A stretch of DNA of 64,000 nucleotides from Vulcanisaeta distributa JCM 11213. GTDB lineage: Archaea > Thermoproteota > Thermoprotei > Thermoproteales > Thermocladiaceae. How positions within the stretch are numbered: position 1 is the first letter of the stretch; each line of letters opens with the position of its first letter. The notes below the pieces were generated by a model that did no database searches, was not told where the DNA came from, and saw nothing but the letters and a program-made list of their open reading frames with translations. The stretch covers positions 34,449 to 98,448 of the forward strand of contig BBCS01000008.1 of assembly GCA_001316125.1 (NCBI GenBank). Direction: 5' to 3'. Below, in pieces: positions 1 to 10,190 of this stretch. Position numbers and translations under genes: made by a program.

Positions 1-355
1 GGAGCATTGTTATAGCTCTCTCGAGCATCATCCTACCCAACCCCCCCTTACGTCTGTACTCAGGCATTACGTAGAAGTCCACAATGGCACCCTCGATGCT
101 TGGTGAGTAGAATAGTCGCTCCCTAATGTCAGCCTTAATTACACCAACTATCTTCCCCCCCATATCCTCAGCAACAAGTACTAAGTGATTCTTATTATCG
201 CGCAATGCATTCATTAAGTACTCCCTGGCGCGCTCTGCACAGTCATTCCTAGCACTGAATAACGGGTCAAACTCGCTATTGAGCCTTTTTAACCTGACAA
301 CAAGATCAACCAGCGCATCCACGTCACTCTCCCGAGCCTCCCTAATCGTGACCAT
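1..355 (-). CDS. GNAT-family N-acetyltransferase (C-terminus off the window)
   Basis: Transfers an acetyl group from acetyl-CoA; the acceptor cannot be told. The 118 visible codons run from an ATG at 353-355 to the left edge. The acetyl-CoA-binding motif A is visible as RRKGGLGRMM after a beta strand VDFYVMPEY. The family consensus is R/Q-x-x-G-x-G/A, so one of the two Gly codons in the 7-G run at about 47-53 looks inserted; another 7-base run near 158-164 gives AEDMGGKIVG. A TATA-like stretch lies about 28 bases upstream, divergent from the rrp41 promoter. Confidence 0.8.
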   Translation of the reverse strand, partial: MVTIREARESDVDALVDLVVRLKRLNSEFDPLFSARNDCAERAREYLMNALRDNKNHLVLVAEDMGGKIVGVIKADIRERLFYSPSIEGAIVDFYVMPEYRRKGGLGRMMLERAITML

Positions 356-390
356 ACTAAGTAGCTAAAGAAGCCCACCCTTAAAAATGC

Positions 391-397
391 TTTTATA
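391..397 (+). promoter_or_regulatory. TATA box of rrp41
   Basis: TTTTATA centred 26 bases before the ATG at 420. This is the spacing expected when an archaeal transcript starts at or next to the start codon, and it argues against the earlier in-frame ATG at 387, which lies upstream of the box. Confidence 0.7.
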
Positions 398-419
398 CCA
401 AAATTTAATAATCGACTTA

Positions 420-1160
420 ATGGGTAAGCAACCTCCAGTGCCGTTGCTCGTTAATGGTAAGAGGAGTGATGGTAGATTACCGAATGAGCACAGGCCTGTT
501 AGGATGGAGGTTGGCGTGATTAAGAATGCTGAGGGTAGTGCATTGGTTGCCTATGGCAATACCGTAATACTTGCTGCGGTTTATGGACCGAGGGAGGTAC
601 CACAGAAGCACCTTGAATTGCCAGACAAGGCCATACTTAGGGTTAGGTATCACATGGCTCCATTTAGCACATCTGAGGGTAGGAAGAGCCCAACGCCATC
701 CAGGAGGGAGGTTGAGATTTCCAAGGTAATTAGGACGGCGCTGGAGCCGGTGGTCATACTCGAGAGGTTTCCGAGAACCACGATTGATGTTTATATTGAG
801 GTTCTCCAAGCTGATGGTAGTACTAGGGTCACGGGTATAACAGCTGCTTCATTGGCGTTGGCAGATGCAGGTATACCAATGAGGGACTTACTTGTTGGTG
901 TTTCTGTAGGTAAGGTTTCTGGGACTATAGTCGTTGACCTTAACCAACTTGAGGATCAGTATGGTGAGGGTGATATGCCCTTGGCTATAATGTATGGTCG
1001 TGGATTAATAACGTTAATGCAAGCCGATGGTGAGTGGACGACGACTGAGGTTAACCAGGCGCTTGATTTAGCCTTTAAGGCTGCCGAGCAGATATATAGG
1101 TTGGAGAAGGAGACGCTTAAGAGTAGGTATGTTGAACCGTCAATGTCGCTTATTGTATAA
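420..1160 (+). CDS. rrp41: Exosome complex subunit Rrp41 (RNase PH fold)
   Basis: Catalytic subunit of the archaeal exosome: 3'-5' phosphorolytic RNA degradation and tailing in the cytoplasm, as a hexameric ring with Rrp42. 246 residues from ATG 420, the normal length. Family signatures include [20 protein letters not shown] near the start, the RNase PH core [19 protein letters not shown], and [12 protein letters not shown] with the acidic active-site region. The frame is intact; the gene has no long G/C runs. rrp42 follows 68 bases downstream, the usual crenarchaeal pair. Confidence 0.96.
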   Translation: MGKQPPVPLLVNGKRSDGRLPNEHRPVRMEVGVIKNAEGSALVAYGNTVILAAVYGPREVPQKHLELPDKAILRVRYHMAPFSTSEGRKSPTPSRREVEISKVIRTALEPVVILERFPRTTIDVYIEVLQADGSTRVTGITAASLALADAGIPMRDLLVGVSVGKVSGTIVVDLNQLEDQYGEGDMPLAIMYGRGLITLMQADGEWTTTEVNQALDLAFKAAEQIYRLEKETLKSRYVEPSMSLIV

Positions 1161-1228
1161 CCTCAAACTTACTATTAATTACTATGGCGAATAAAGTTAA
1201 AAGGGCTTAAGCAATAGTCCCCCCCTAA

Positions 1229-2077
1229 ATGCTGAGCGTAACCCAGGAAAGAGGCGTTATTCCAAAGCTTAAGCAAGACGTTATGAAGAAAATGATTGAG
1301 CAGGGAGTTAGGATTGATAATAGAGGGTTGAATGATTATAGAGAACTAAGCATTAGGGTTAACGTGGTGAGAACTGCCGATGGTAGTTCCTGGTATCCCT
1401 CGGCAATACTAAGGTAATGGCTGGTGTTAAGGTTGAGGTTGGGAAGCCCTTTGAAGACACGCCAGATGAGGCGCATTAATTGTGAACCTAGAAATAGCGC
1501 CAACCGCATCCCCAGATATCGAGCCAGGACCACCTGATGAGAATGCCATTGAAATAGCCAGGGTTGTGGATAGGGCGATAAGGCATAGTGGCTTTCTCGA
1601 CTTTAAGTCATTATCGATAGTCACGGGTAAGCACGCCTGGTTCCTATGGGTTGACGTATACGTGCTCAACCACGATGGTAACCTTGTGGATGCATCAACA
1701 ATAGCCGCCGTGGCCGCATTAATGAATACGGCACTGCCGAAGGTGGAGCTTGACCCTGCAGGTAATATATTGAAGATAGATAGAAGCGTTAGGTCGCCCC
1801 TTAAACTTAATACTGATAAGTTACCATTAACAATAACCTACGTTAAGATAGGGAACTTCCTACTCGTTGATCCAACCCGTGAGGAGGAGGACTTATCAGA
1901 CGGTGTTTATATAACGGGTATTGCCGGTGGTAATGTTGTGGCTATTCAGAAGGTCACGGGCGCTTCACGAAGGATGAGATAAACAATGTTATTAGTAATT
2001 CGGTTAATCAGTACGTGAAGCTCAGGAATTTGATAATGAATGCCATGGCAAACCCACAAACGGATCTCAAGTTATAA
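1229..2077 (+). CDS. rrp42: Exosome complex subunit Rrp42 (frame broken three times)
   Basis: Non-catalytic partner of Rrp41 in the exosome ring. Starts MLSVTQERGVIPKLKQ and continues IDNRGLNDYRELSIRV, typical of Rrp42. The frame breaks near 1391 and 1468 (GGG reduced to GG) and near 1950 (TTT reduced to TT). Restoring one base at each gives a continuous protein ending in NAMANPQTDLKL with stop 2075-2077, the normal family length of about 280 residues. Three single-base losses in an essential gene are best read as sequence errors, not as a pseudogene. Confidence 0.9.
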
Positions 2078-2082
2078 TTGTC

Positions 2083-2134
2083 AGTCCTCAGCGGTCTCTT
2101 CATTACTCAGGGCTGCAAACCATCATCACTGGGT
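2083..2134 (-). ncRNA. Box C/D sRNA candidate
   Basis: Lies in the 91-base gap between rrp42 and the next gene. On the minus strand: box C GTGATGA (2123-2129), a 12-base guide TGGTTTGCAGCC (2111-2122), box D' CTGA (2107-2110), a C' like GTAATGA (2100-2106), then AGAGACCG and box D CTGA (2088-2091). The first half has ideal spacing; the second guide is only 8 bases and C' directly follows D', so it may be a single-guide RNA or carry a base error. Such RNAs guide 2'-O-methylation of rRNA or tRNA with fibrillarin, Nop5 and L7Ae. Confidence 0.5.
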
Positions 2135-2168
2135 AATAAGTATCAAAATTAATTAAAGGGTTTGCGCA

Positions 2169-2849
2169 TTGCTAATTGCAGTGGCCAATGTAGGTGTTAA
2201 GTTTGAGGATTACGTGGCTGAATTACTGAGTAGGCTTGGTCTTAAGGTCATTAGTAGGAGGGTTAAGGTCACGGTTAATGGGGGGGTTGAGGTTGGTGAG
2301 GTCGATATAGTGGCTGAGGATGGTTCTGGCAGCAAGTATGCCATTGAGGTTAAGTCAGGTAAGGTTGATGTGAGCGCCATTAGGCAGGCATACGTTAATG
2401 CCAAGGTACTAAACGCGAAGCCCCCTCATCGTAGCCAGGGGGGGCTTCAGTAATGATTCAAGTAAGGCCTTGGCTGATGAATTAGGGGGGGTTTCCGTGA
2501 TAAATCTTGAGGAGGCCGTTGTTTTAACAATTGATGAGTTAAGGACTGTTATTGAAAATGTGCTTTATGAGGCGGTTGGTGATTTGATAAATACCGTATT
2601 TACGTTAGCCATGAAGTCATGCGATGGTAAGGTCAGGGATATAATGAATGCCGTGATGAGTTGTAATGATTGGAGTTGCGTATGTGATAGGTTGGGGGGG
2701 TTAATGCGGATAATTGTGGTTCGTTAATAAGTGATGTTAGGAGGGAGTTGGGACTCGGTAATTTATCGCTGAGTAAGTTAAAGACCGCCATTCGATTGTA
2801 CAACCTTGTTTCTCTATTAATTAACTCATGTAATAGAGGAAATGCTTAA
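2169..2849 (+). CDS. PD-(D/E)XK nuclease-like protein, frame broken
   Basis: The N-terminal 80 residues carry a nuclease-like core: GEVDIVAED followed by YAIEVKSGK, the D-x(n)-E-x-K arrangement seen in YraN/Hjc/RecB-like nucleases. The rest is helical with several Cys (SCDGK, CNDWSCVCD). The frame breaks at 2414-2432 (C5 and G7 where C4 and G6 fit), near 2443 (AA for AAA), and near 2700 (G7 for G4, then AA for AAA). Correction gives about 225 residues ending at 2849. TTG 2169 is the assumed start; GTG 2180 is out of frame. Exact role unknown. Confidence 0.6.
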
Positions 2850-2876
2850 GTAGAATGTCTCGATTAATGGGGGTTA

Positions 2877-4341
2877 ATGAAGATTGATGAGTTACTCAAA
2901 GAGTATAAGTTCGTGTGGGCCATTGATCACGCAAATTCACTGCTTGGGTGGGACCTTGAGGTTAACATGCCTGTTGAGGCCGCGTCTGCACGTGGTGAGG
3001 CATTGGCATACTTGGCGCTTATACGTAGGGAGTACTTACTGCGGCTTAAGGACTTGGTTAGTAAGTATGAGGATGCTAAGGACTTAACGGACTTCGAGAG
3101 GGGCGTTATTAGGGTTTTGAAGAGAGAATTGAAATACTACACATCAATACCTCCAGAGATTATTGAGGAGCTAAATAGGACAACAACGAAGGCTGCTGTA
3201 GTTGGAGGGAGGCTAGGAAGGAATCGAATTTTGATAAATTTAAGCCATACCTGTCAAAGATCGTGGAATTAGAAAGGGTTATTGCTGACAAGCTTGGTTA
3301 CGAGGGCCACCCATACAATGCATTGTTGGACTTATATGAGGAGGGCTTCACCGTAAATGATGCAGACAGTGTCTTTAACACATTACTTCCCAACCTAAAG
3401 TCGATACTCGAAAAAATACTGAGTGAAGGTAAATACCCAAGCAGGCATCCACTTGAGGAAGTGCCCTATGATGTTAATGTCATGAGGTCAATCAATGAGG
3501 AGTTACTTAAGATACTTGATATGCCCGTGGGCACGAGGTTCCGTATGGATGTGTCCGCACACCCATTCACGACTAGCATGTCCATTAATGACGTTAGGAT
3601 AACTACCAGGTACGAGGGAAAGGACTTCAGATCAACCATGTTCTCTGTAATACATGAAAGCGGTCATGCAATATATGAGCTCATGATAGATCCTTCATTG
3701 GAAATGACGCCAGTAGGCCGGGGGGGAGTCTCCATGGGTGTTCATGAGAGTCAGTCGAGGTTTTGGGAGAATATTATTGGTAGGAGTAGGGAGTTTGTGC
3801 ACTTAATATACCCATTACTTAAGGAGAGGTTGCCATTCCTTAAGGAATATAGTGAGGAGGACATTTACAGGTACTTTAACATTGTTAGGCCGAGTCTAAT
3901 TAGGTTGATGCGGATGAAGTCACATACAACTTCCACATAGCGCTTCGTTATGAGATTGAGAAGGGGTTAATAGCTGGTAAACTTGATGTGTCTGACTTGC
4001 CGTCATTATGGAATGACTTTATGGATAAGTATCTCGGTGTTAAGCCTAAGAATGATGCTGAGGGTGTCCTTCAAGATATTCATTGGTCCCAAGGATCCTT
4101 TGGTTACTTCCCAACCTACACGCTGGGTAATGTTATTGCTGGGATGATATATGCGAAGCTCCCTGGGCTTAGGGATAAGGTCGCGGGTAAGAGGTTTAAT
4201 GAGATTAAGGAGTTCCTTAGGGACAGGATTTGTAAGTACGGTGCCATATACCCACCCAAGGAGTTATTGATGAGGTCGTTTAATGATACATATAACCCAA
4301 CATACCTGCTGAATTACCTACGTGAGAAGTACCTGAGTTAA
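2877..4341 (+). CDS. M32-family metallocarboxypeptidase (Taq type), frame broken twice
   Basis: Zinc carboxypeptidase that trims C-terminal residues of peptides in the cytoplasm. Three fragments join into about 490 residues, the family length. Zinc motif HESGHAIYE (HExxH) at about 3654, and the downstream [12 protein letters not shown] segment specific to M32. Breaks: near 3203 (TTT to TT) and near 3908 (GGG to GG). In GRGGVSMG the second Gly is extra relative to the family pattern GRGVS, produced by a 7-G run at 3720. The C-terminal [19 protein letters not shown] is also an M32 hallmark. Confidence 0.9.
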
Positions 4342-4388
4342 GAGACTACTAAAAAGACTTAAAAGCTATTGATTATTATCAGTTGAGT

Positions 4389-5499
4389 ATGAGGATTGAT
4401 ATTGAAGAATTGAAAAGTAAAATAAAGCCTAAGTTAAGACCAATAATCTGGCGCGATGAGGACAATACACTTATACTGCTTGATCAGAGAAAATTACCCT
4501 TTGAAGAGGTTTACGTAGAGTTAAGAGACCCAGTATCAACCGCTGACGCGATCAGGCAGATGATCGTGCGTGGAGCACCAGCGATAGGCATAACGGCAGC
4601 TTACGGTATGGTCCTAGCCATAGCCCATGGCAACACATCAACGCTAGACGAGGCTCTTAAGGAGTTAGCCAGGGCTAGGGAGGTCCTTAATGCAGCGAGG
4701 CCAACTGCTCAAAATCTGTTTTGGGCCACGGAGAGAATGTATAATAGGGCTAGAAAGGTCGTGAATAACGGCGAGGCTAAGAACGTAAAGGAGCTAGTCG
4801 AAATCTTAAGGAGAGAGGCTAAGGCAATATTTGATGAGGAGTTTAATGCTGAGTTAATGATGGGGGGGGTTTATGGACTTGAGAAGATAAGTGATGGGGG
4901 GGATACCATACTAACGCAGTGCAATGCCGGTGGGTTGGCGACGGGTACAGGCATTGGAACGGCTACGGCACCTGTGAGGGTTGCCCACGCATTGGGTATA
5001 AGGGTATCGGTCATTGCGCCAGAGACTAGGCCCTGGCTTCAGGGCGCTAGGTTAACTGTCTACGAATTAATGGCGGATGGCATACCGGTCACGTTAATAA
5101 CTGATACCGCCGTCGGCTATGTGATGTATAAGGGCATGGTCAATAGCGTGATGGTTGGTGCAGATAGGATACTTAGGGACGGGCATGTTTATAATAAGAT
5201 TGGGACTTTCAAGGAGGCCGTTATTGCCCATGAACTTGGTATACCATTTTACGCAATAGCGCCGTCATCAACCTTTGACTTAAAGAGTAGGGTTGAGGAT
5301 GTAAAGATTGAGGAGAGGGATCCTGATGAGGTTAGGAAGATTAGGGGGTGTGCCAATAGCCCCCCCAGAGGGTGTCCCAGTGTTCAACCCTGTATTTGAT
5401 GTTACACCTCCAAAGTACGTGACCGCATTAATAACGGAGAAGGGAATTATATATCCACCCTTCGATAAGAACATACCCAAGGTATTAGGCATTGCTTAA
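4389..5499 (+). CDS. mtnA: MtnA-like isomerase (methylthioribose-1-P / ribose-1,5-bisP isomerase family)
   Basis: Aldose-ketose isomerase of the eIF2B-related family; methionine salvage or nucleotide catabolism. Seen: [32 protein letters not shown] with the catalytic Cys, [22 protein letters not shown] with the catalytic Asp, and VGADRI, all MtnA-type. ATG 4389 chosen over TTG 4383 because a TATA-like ACTTAAAAGC sits about 30 bases upstream. The frame breaks at 5345 (G5 for G4), 150 bases before the end; in [10 protein letters not shown] one Pro and in ISDGGDTIL one Gly are extra. Overlaps the convergent gene by 15 bases. Confidence 0.85.
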
Positions 5500-6874
5500 C
5501 CATTTCAGTGAGATGCCGAGTTTATCCGTATATTCACGTACATACTCACTAACCTCCTGTACCAACTTGATAAACCGCTGGGGGGGTCTTCTGGATAGGT
5601 CTCGTATAAGCTCTTGACCTCATTCATGTACCTCAATGCGAGCCTTAGCTTAGACGCTACGTCAGGCATCTTCATTAAGCGTAAACCAACCTTCAACTTA
5701 TCAATGAAGGATAGCTCCAACGAGCCCTTCTCAGATATCTCAAGTACCTCATCCTCGGTAAGGAGCCTAGCTCTCAATCCCCTATTTAATTGATCATTAG
5801 TTAGCGTCTGAAGCATGAGCCTAAACACATCGAGCATTGCCTGCTTTATTCCGTAAGCCCTTAAATACTCAATATTGTACCTCCACAACCCTCTCTCCGA
5901 AAATCACTCTTCTCAAAGGCCTCTATCACAGTCTTCGACGCTAACTCCGCCGAGAGCAGGGCGGGGGGGCCTATACCACCACCGTGCACTGGGTTTACCG
6001 TAACCGCGGCATCACCGGCCGCTAGGAATCCATTAGCCACAAGCGATGGTAACGGTCTACGCGTTGGTACAATACCGCCGCCTACATGTATTATCCTCCT
6101 GCCCCCTTGTGTACTGACTGTTGGCCAGGTACCTATCATAGTTATGCCTAGGGTTCAACCCTGCTCCTCACTTAACTTACCCCATAGACCAAGCCCAATG
6201 TTCATCGTATTCCGACTCTTTGGGAACAACCACCAGTAACCACCCGGCGCTATGTTAGTGTCAAGGTATATCTTTATGTACTCCGGCTTCTCAATATCAT
6301 AATCAACCTGGATAATCTCTCTATAGGCGTTTGAGACGTCCTCAGGGAGTAATGGCTCGGAAACCCACCACTCACGTGGTAACCTGCTCCTAATGACGCG
6401 CCGACGCCACTTGCATCGATGACGACCTTAGCCCTAAACTCCTCAGTGGATCCACCAGGTTTTAACACCCTAACCCCCCAGAGACGAAGCCATTCTCGAT
6501 TATTGGCCCCCCCTGAACCTTATGATTATCGAAAACATGCGCACCGGCTCTCTCGGCCTCACCTATTAACCACTGAGCCCACCTAGCCATGTCCAAGCCG
6601 AAACCCCCCCTACCAAGCACCACGTATTTAATCGATAAGTCTGGCTGAACAGCTCAGCACCCTCATACTTAATCATGAATACGTCACTCGGCGGCTTAAT
6701 TGCCATCCTCTCGATATGATGAATGCCGATGGCGTCACCCGTTGTCTTAAACACCTTATCTCTCCTCTTCATCTCTATTAGGGCGACATTAAGCCCCCCC
6801 GCCTTGGCTAGTAGGTAGGATGCATACGAACCCGCCGTGCCTGCGCCAACAACAATTACGTCGAAATTGACCAT
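5485..6874 (-). CDS. Geranylgeranyl reductase family FAD protein, heavily frame-broken
   Basis: FAD-dependent saturation of isoprenoid chains of archaeal membrane lipids or a related flavin reductase. N-terminus [18 protein letters not shown] is a Rossmann FAD site; GWWWLFPKS-like text and [20 protein letters not shown] match the family's second FAD segment (one Pro extra). Frame breaks at about 5580, 5892, 6140-6270, 6475 and 6605-6640, each at or near a homopolymer. Correcting the 7-C run at 5580 to 5 extends the C-terminus to a stop at 5485-5487, overlapping mtnA tail to tail. Confidence 0.75.
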
Positions 6875-6929
6875 ACCAATAACGAAGTACTTGAGGGATT
6901 TTAAATATTAAGGGCTTAATAGTAATTAA

Positions 6930-7628
6930 TTATTTGATTGGCAATTGTAAAACCTCGCCAGGCTTCAGTATAAATACCTTAACGTCAGGTAGCATAGATT
7001 CTGCAAGCTCCTTAAACTGCTGCGGGTCCTGCTTAATATCGGGGGGGAACGTATTATAATGCATTGGTATTACGGCCTTGGGCCTTAACATCGTTAATGC
7101 ATAGGCGGCCTGTCTTGGATCCATCGTGAATAAGCTACCTATTGGTAGCATGGCCACATCGATCTTGAACAACCTACCTAACAAGTCCATTTCACTAAAT
7201 AGCCCAGTATCTCCTGCGTGGTATATCGTTGCCTCAGGGGGGGCCTTTATTATGAAGCCCACAGGCACGCCCCTACTCGAACTATGTAATGCTGGGGGGG
7301 TTACGTAAACCTCTATTTCGCTCGTTAGCTTTACGGAACCTCCTACATTCATGCCTATGGTATTCTTAACGCCCTGCTCACTAAGGTAATTAACGAGTTC
7401 GAAGACCCCAACCACCGTTGCATTGGTCTTTTTGGCAATATCGACGGTTTCACCTAAGTGATCAAAGTGGTCGTGAGTAACGAGTATGTAGTCGACGCTC
7501 GTTATCTCATTGAGGGTCACAGGCGACAGTGGGTTGGAAATCCAAGGATCGATTAGGATTTTCTTACCACTTAGCATTATTTCAAAGGCTGCATGACCAA
7601 GCCATTTAATGTATGATTGCGTGCTCAT
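6930..7628 (-). CDS. Metal-dependent hydrolase, metallo-beta-lactamase fold (UPF0173 type)
   Basis: Zinc hydrolase of unknown substrate. Motifs: WLGHAAFEI, ILIDPWI, VTHDHFDHLGE (HxHxDH), YHAGDTGLF, AVIPMHYNTFP. 232 residues, frame intact. Extra residues relative to the family occur exactly at 7-base C runs: VTPPALHSS, KAPPEATIYHAGD, TFPPDIKQDP. The gene is followed by a convergent flavoprotein gene and preceded 43 bases away by a small gene on the same strand. Confidence 0.85.
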   Translation of the reverse strand: MSTQSYIKWLGHAAFEIMLSGKKILIDPWISNPLSPVTLNEITSVDYILVTHDHFDHLGETVDIAKKTNATVVGVFELVNYLSEQGVKNTIGMNVGGSVKLTSEIEVYVTPPALHSSSRGVPVGFIIKAPPEATIYHAGDTGLFSEMDLLGRLFKIDVAMLPIGSLFTMDPRQAAYALTMLRPKAVIPMHYNTFPPDIKQDPQQFKELAESMLPDVKVFILKPGEVLQLPIK

Positions 7629-7671
7629 TAACTCCTAGGTAGTCCCGCAATAAATAAACTTTACCGCAAGT

Positions 7672-7950
7672 TCACCTCTTAATGATGAAGGATAGCCTAA
7701 TGGCCCTTGAGTGTGGTGAGTATATTAATACTTCGTCCATGGCAATGCCATACTTACTGGTCACGGCCTTCGTCAACTCATAAATACTATTGAACCGCAT
7801 TGGGTGCTCAAGGTATATCTTTATGCTTACCTCAAAGCCCTTATCGGAACCCTTAACGCTAACTCTAGTGAACCTCAGGGATTTAGTCTCTAAGGTTTTG
7901 AGTACTTTGTCAACTAATGACTTTATTTCCCGCTGCATCGTTGATGACAT
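7672..7950 (-). CDS. Small protein of unknown function (92 aa)
   Basis: Intact 92-residue frame starting MSSTMQREIKSLVDKVLKTL. It has an alternating charged/hydrophobic pattern, one predicted amphipathic N-terminal helix then strands, no Cys cluster and no membrane segment. I do not recognise the family. It sits between the Hjc gene and the beta-lactamase-fold hydrolase, all on the minus strand, possibly one operon. Confidence 0.6.
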   Translation of the reverse strand: MSSTMQREIKSLVDKVLKTLETKSLRFTRVSVKGSDKGFEVSIKIYLEHPMRFNSIYELTKAVTSKYGIAMDEVLIYSPHSRAIRLSFIIKR

Positions 7951-7996
7951 TAACTATCCAGCACTTGGGGGAAATTATTAAGGTTAATCGTCCAGG

Positions 7997-8419
7997 TTAC
8001 TTCAAGTATTCGGTCAAGGACTTACTCATGTACTTATTAATCAATTGCTCAAGCGTATAGGCATTACTAAGATCATCAGGCTTCACAACCACATCACCTC
8101 CGTCGGTGATTGGTAGGAAGCGCCACTCATCGCCTTTAAACTTCACGGCAATGTAGGCATCACCCCCTCGCCCTACGCGCAAACTCCAGCAACTTCTCCA
8201 CCTTCTCACCCTCAATCCTTATGGAACTTCTTTCAGACCTATACTTAGCCTCAATCACCAATACAAACCCAGGGCCTATAGCACGATATCCGGCACGAAC
8301 CTCTTCCTGACGCCACCACCCGATGAACAGCCCCCCCTAAGGACTGCGAGTCCCATGTCCCATAACTTATTCGCCAGGGCTCTTTCATGAGCTGAGCCCT
8401 TCCTCTTCGCTAGACTCAT
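7997..8419 (-). CDS. hjc: Holliday junction resolvase Hjc, frame broken twice
   Basis: Structure-specific PD-(D/E)XK endonuclease that resolves recombination junctions. Starts MSLAKRKGSAHERALANKLW, then SSGGGVRKRFVPDIVA (catalytic Asp), VLVIEAKYRS (E-x-K) and GDAYIAVKFKG. The frame breaks near 8283 (GG reduced to G) and near 8168 (G5 for G4); VLRGGCSS carries an extra Gly from a 7-base run at 8331. About 140 residues when repaired, the normal Hjc size. ATG at 8417-8419, three bases from the stop of the upstream gene, so co-transcribed. Confidence 0.88.
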
Positions 8420-8421
8420 GG

Positions 8422-9084
8422 TTACTCAACCTCAATCTCCTTAATCAGGTCCACATTAGGACATATCAATAAACATAGTGGGTTTGGGGAATTACCGCAG
8501 AAGTCGCACCCAGCCTTAACACTAATCTTGGTACCGCTTATAAAACCGCCCTTAATAATGCTATTATAAAGTTCGGCCAGCTTTATGTTGTAGGTAAAAA
8601 TAAGTCGTGAGTGCATGAGTAAATTTATATTATTAATAGAGTCACCACGTGCCAATACGTATAAATCACCTCCTGAGTCCACGTAATCCATTAACCAATC
8701 AATAACGGCCTTAGGCAGGGCCTTAGGTTGTACCGCCGTATCATTACCACTAACTATCGGATCTATAAATAATTCATTGGGTATATTAAGCAGGCTCGGC
8801 CTTATCTTTACAAACCTCATTAATGAATCAAGTGTGAACCCAATTATGGTATTCGTGAGGCTCATTACGTACTTAAGCCACGACTCACTAATCCCCGGTC
8901 CTAAAATTATGACCGCCTTATTGAACTTACTTAATGAATTTGGGAGCTTAGCGTTGAATTCATCATTGACCCTAGTGATACCAATGACCTCCTTACTCAA
9001 CGACCCTAACCTCCTTATGATCCCTGGGTTTATGTCATCCCTTAACTCTATCGCCAACTTATTGGTAAATACAAGGTTTGGCAC
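8422..9084 (-). CDS. Unknown protein with C-terminal Cys cluster (220 aa)
   Basis: Intact frame from a GTG at 9082-9084. Alpha/beta-looking sequence with repeated short hydrophobic strands (AVIILGPG, DLYVLARGD), and near the C-terminus AGCDFCGNSPNPLCLLICP, four Cys spaced C-x2-C-x7-C-x3-C, a likely metal site. No family recognised. It ends 3 bases before hjc, which suggests a functional or at least transcriptional link to DNA repair; this is inference only. Confidence 0.6.
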   Translation of the reverse strand: MPNLVFTNKLAIELRDDINPGIIRRLGSLSKEVIGITRVNDEFNAKLPNSLSKFNKAVIILGPGISESWLKYVMSLTNTIIGFTLDSLMRFVKIRPSLLNIPNELFIDPIVSGNDTAVQPKALPKAVIDWLMDYVDSGGDLYVLARGDSINNINLLMHSRLIFTYNIKLAELYNSIIKGGFISGTKISVKAGCDFCGNSPNPLCLLICPNVDLIKEIEVE

Positions 9085-9133
9085 GTGCTAACCTCCTGGT
9101 CAATTATTGGTACTGTCTCTGGGAACATGGTTA

Positions 9134-9715
9134 TCAAAGCTCCTCTTCCTCCTTACCTCCCTCCTCCTCGTATAACGCACCGATGTCCTTAAGGATGTCA
9201 TGAATCTTAAAGACCGCATCCCTGACCTGCTGCTCCTTCTTAGCTCCTGTGCAGACTATCTTACCCGAACTAAATATCAGGAGGACGACCTTTGGGTCAT
9301 CCATCCTATAGATTAGGCCGGGGGAATTGCTCAGCTCGTACATCGAGTTCTCAAGCATCAGGGCTGACTTCTCAATGTCAACCTCAGCATGTAGGTTACC
9401 GGAGGCCACTATATTCTGCACCTGTATCTCGGGCGTGAGTGGTACATCGGCGCCATGCTCATTTAATAACCTAACTAATTCCTTAACGGCCCTCTTAAGC
9501 TCGTTCTCGCTCTTAGCGCCCGTGCACACCATCTTACCAGTCCTGAAGATTAAGGCGGAGATTTTTGGTCTCTGCAACCTCAGGATTAAGCCAGGGAATT
9601 GCTCTGGGTTATACTCAGCCGCTGGAAGTCTCTCCGCGAGTTTATCTAAGTCTAAATCAATGCCGAGATTTACCGTGGCGACAATGTTCTCAATACGATA
9701 AGTGGGATTTGGCAT
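9134..9715 (-). CDS. tbp: TATA-box-binding protein
   Basis: General transcription factor that nucleates the archaeal pre-initiation complex with TFB and RNA polymerase. Two imperfect repeats are visible: IENIVATVNLG...PEQFPGLILRL...GKMVCTGAKSE and VQNIVASGNLH...NSPGLIYRM...GKIVCTGAKKE. 193 residues including an acidic Glu-rich tail (EEEGGKEEEEL). Intact; note that the 5-base C run in NSPGL is correct here. A TATA-like CTTAAAAAA lies about 28 bases upstream of ATG 9713-9715. Confidence 0.97.
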   Translation of the reverse strand: MPNPTYRIENIVATVNLGIDLDLDKLAERLPAAEYNPEQFPGLILRLQRPKISALIFRTGKMVCTGAKSENELKRAVKELVRLLNEHGADVPLTPEIQVQNIVASGNLHAEVDIEKSALMLENSMYELSNSPGLIYRMDDPKVVLLIFSSGKIVCTGAKKEQQVRDAVFKIHDILKDIGALYEEEGGKEEEEL

Positions 9716-9841
9716 TATTCATGATTTAAAAAAGCACTTAAAAAACCTTTCCGACACAATCATAGGTATAATACCTATTCCATCTATACTGCGAGGAATA
9801 GTTTATAAAGGGGGGGAATGGCGTTAAGGCTATTGACCCAC

Positions 9842-10190
9842 ATGGGTGGTAAGAAGAAACCAACATTATCGCAATTAGCAAAGAGACAGGAAAAGCAGCA
9901 ACAGGCCCCCAGCCAAACCAACCGCAAAGGGTAAAAAGGCAACTGAGGAGAGACCAACCGTTAAGGCATCGCTCATTGATCAAAAACTCCTTAATGATGT
10001 TGAGAAGGAGGTGATTAAATGGGAGTACGTAACGCCATACCTAGTAGCCACTAGGTTCAATACAAAAATAAGCGTTGCCTATCAAATACTAAGAACACTC
10101 GCAAGTAAGGGTACGCTGGTGCTAGTCTCGAAGGGCCATAGGACTGAGATATACACAACACCCGAGAGACTTAAGCAGTTGGCTGCCTAA
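9842..10190 (+). CDS. rps25e: 30S ribosomal protein S25e, one frameshift
   Basis: Small-subunit ribosomal protein. Starts MGGKKKPTLSQLAKRQEK; after one extra C near 9906 (C5 for C4, Ala-Pro-Ala) the frame continues with KKATEERPTVKASLIDQKLL, then KWEYVTPYLVATRFN and YQILRTLASKGTLVLVSKGH, the winged-helix core of S25e, ending at 10188-10190. 115 residues when repaired. A TTTATAAA box at 9799-9806 precedes it. The single break keeps it from appearing as one open frame. Confidence 0.9.

Noticed and set aside
477..809. 110-codon minus-strand frame inside rrp41
   Set aside because: Antisense shadow of a conserved gene.
9738..9983. 81-codon minus-strand frame opposite S25e
   Set aside because: It is antisense to a recognisable ribosomal protein and has no family features.
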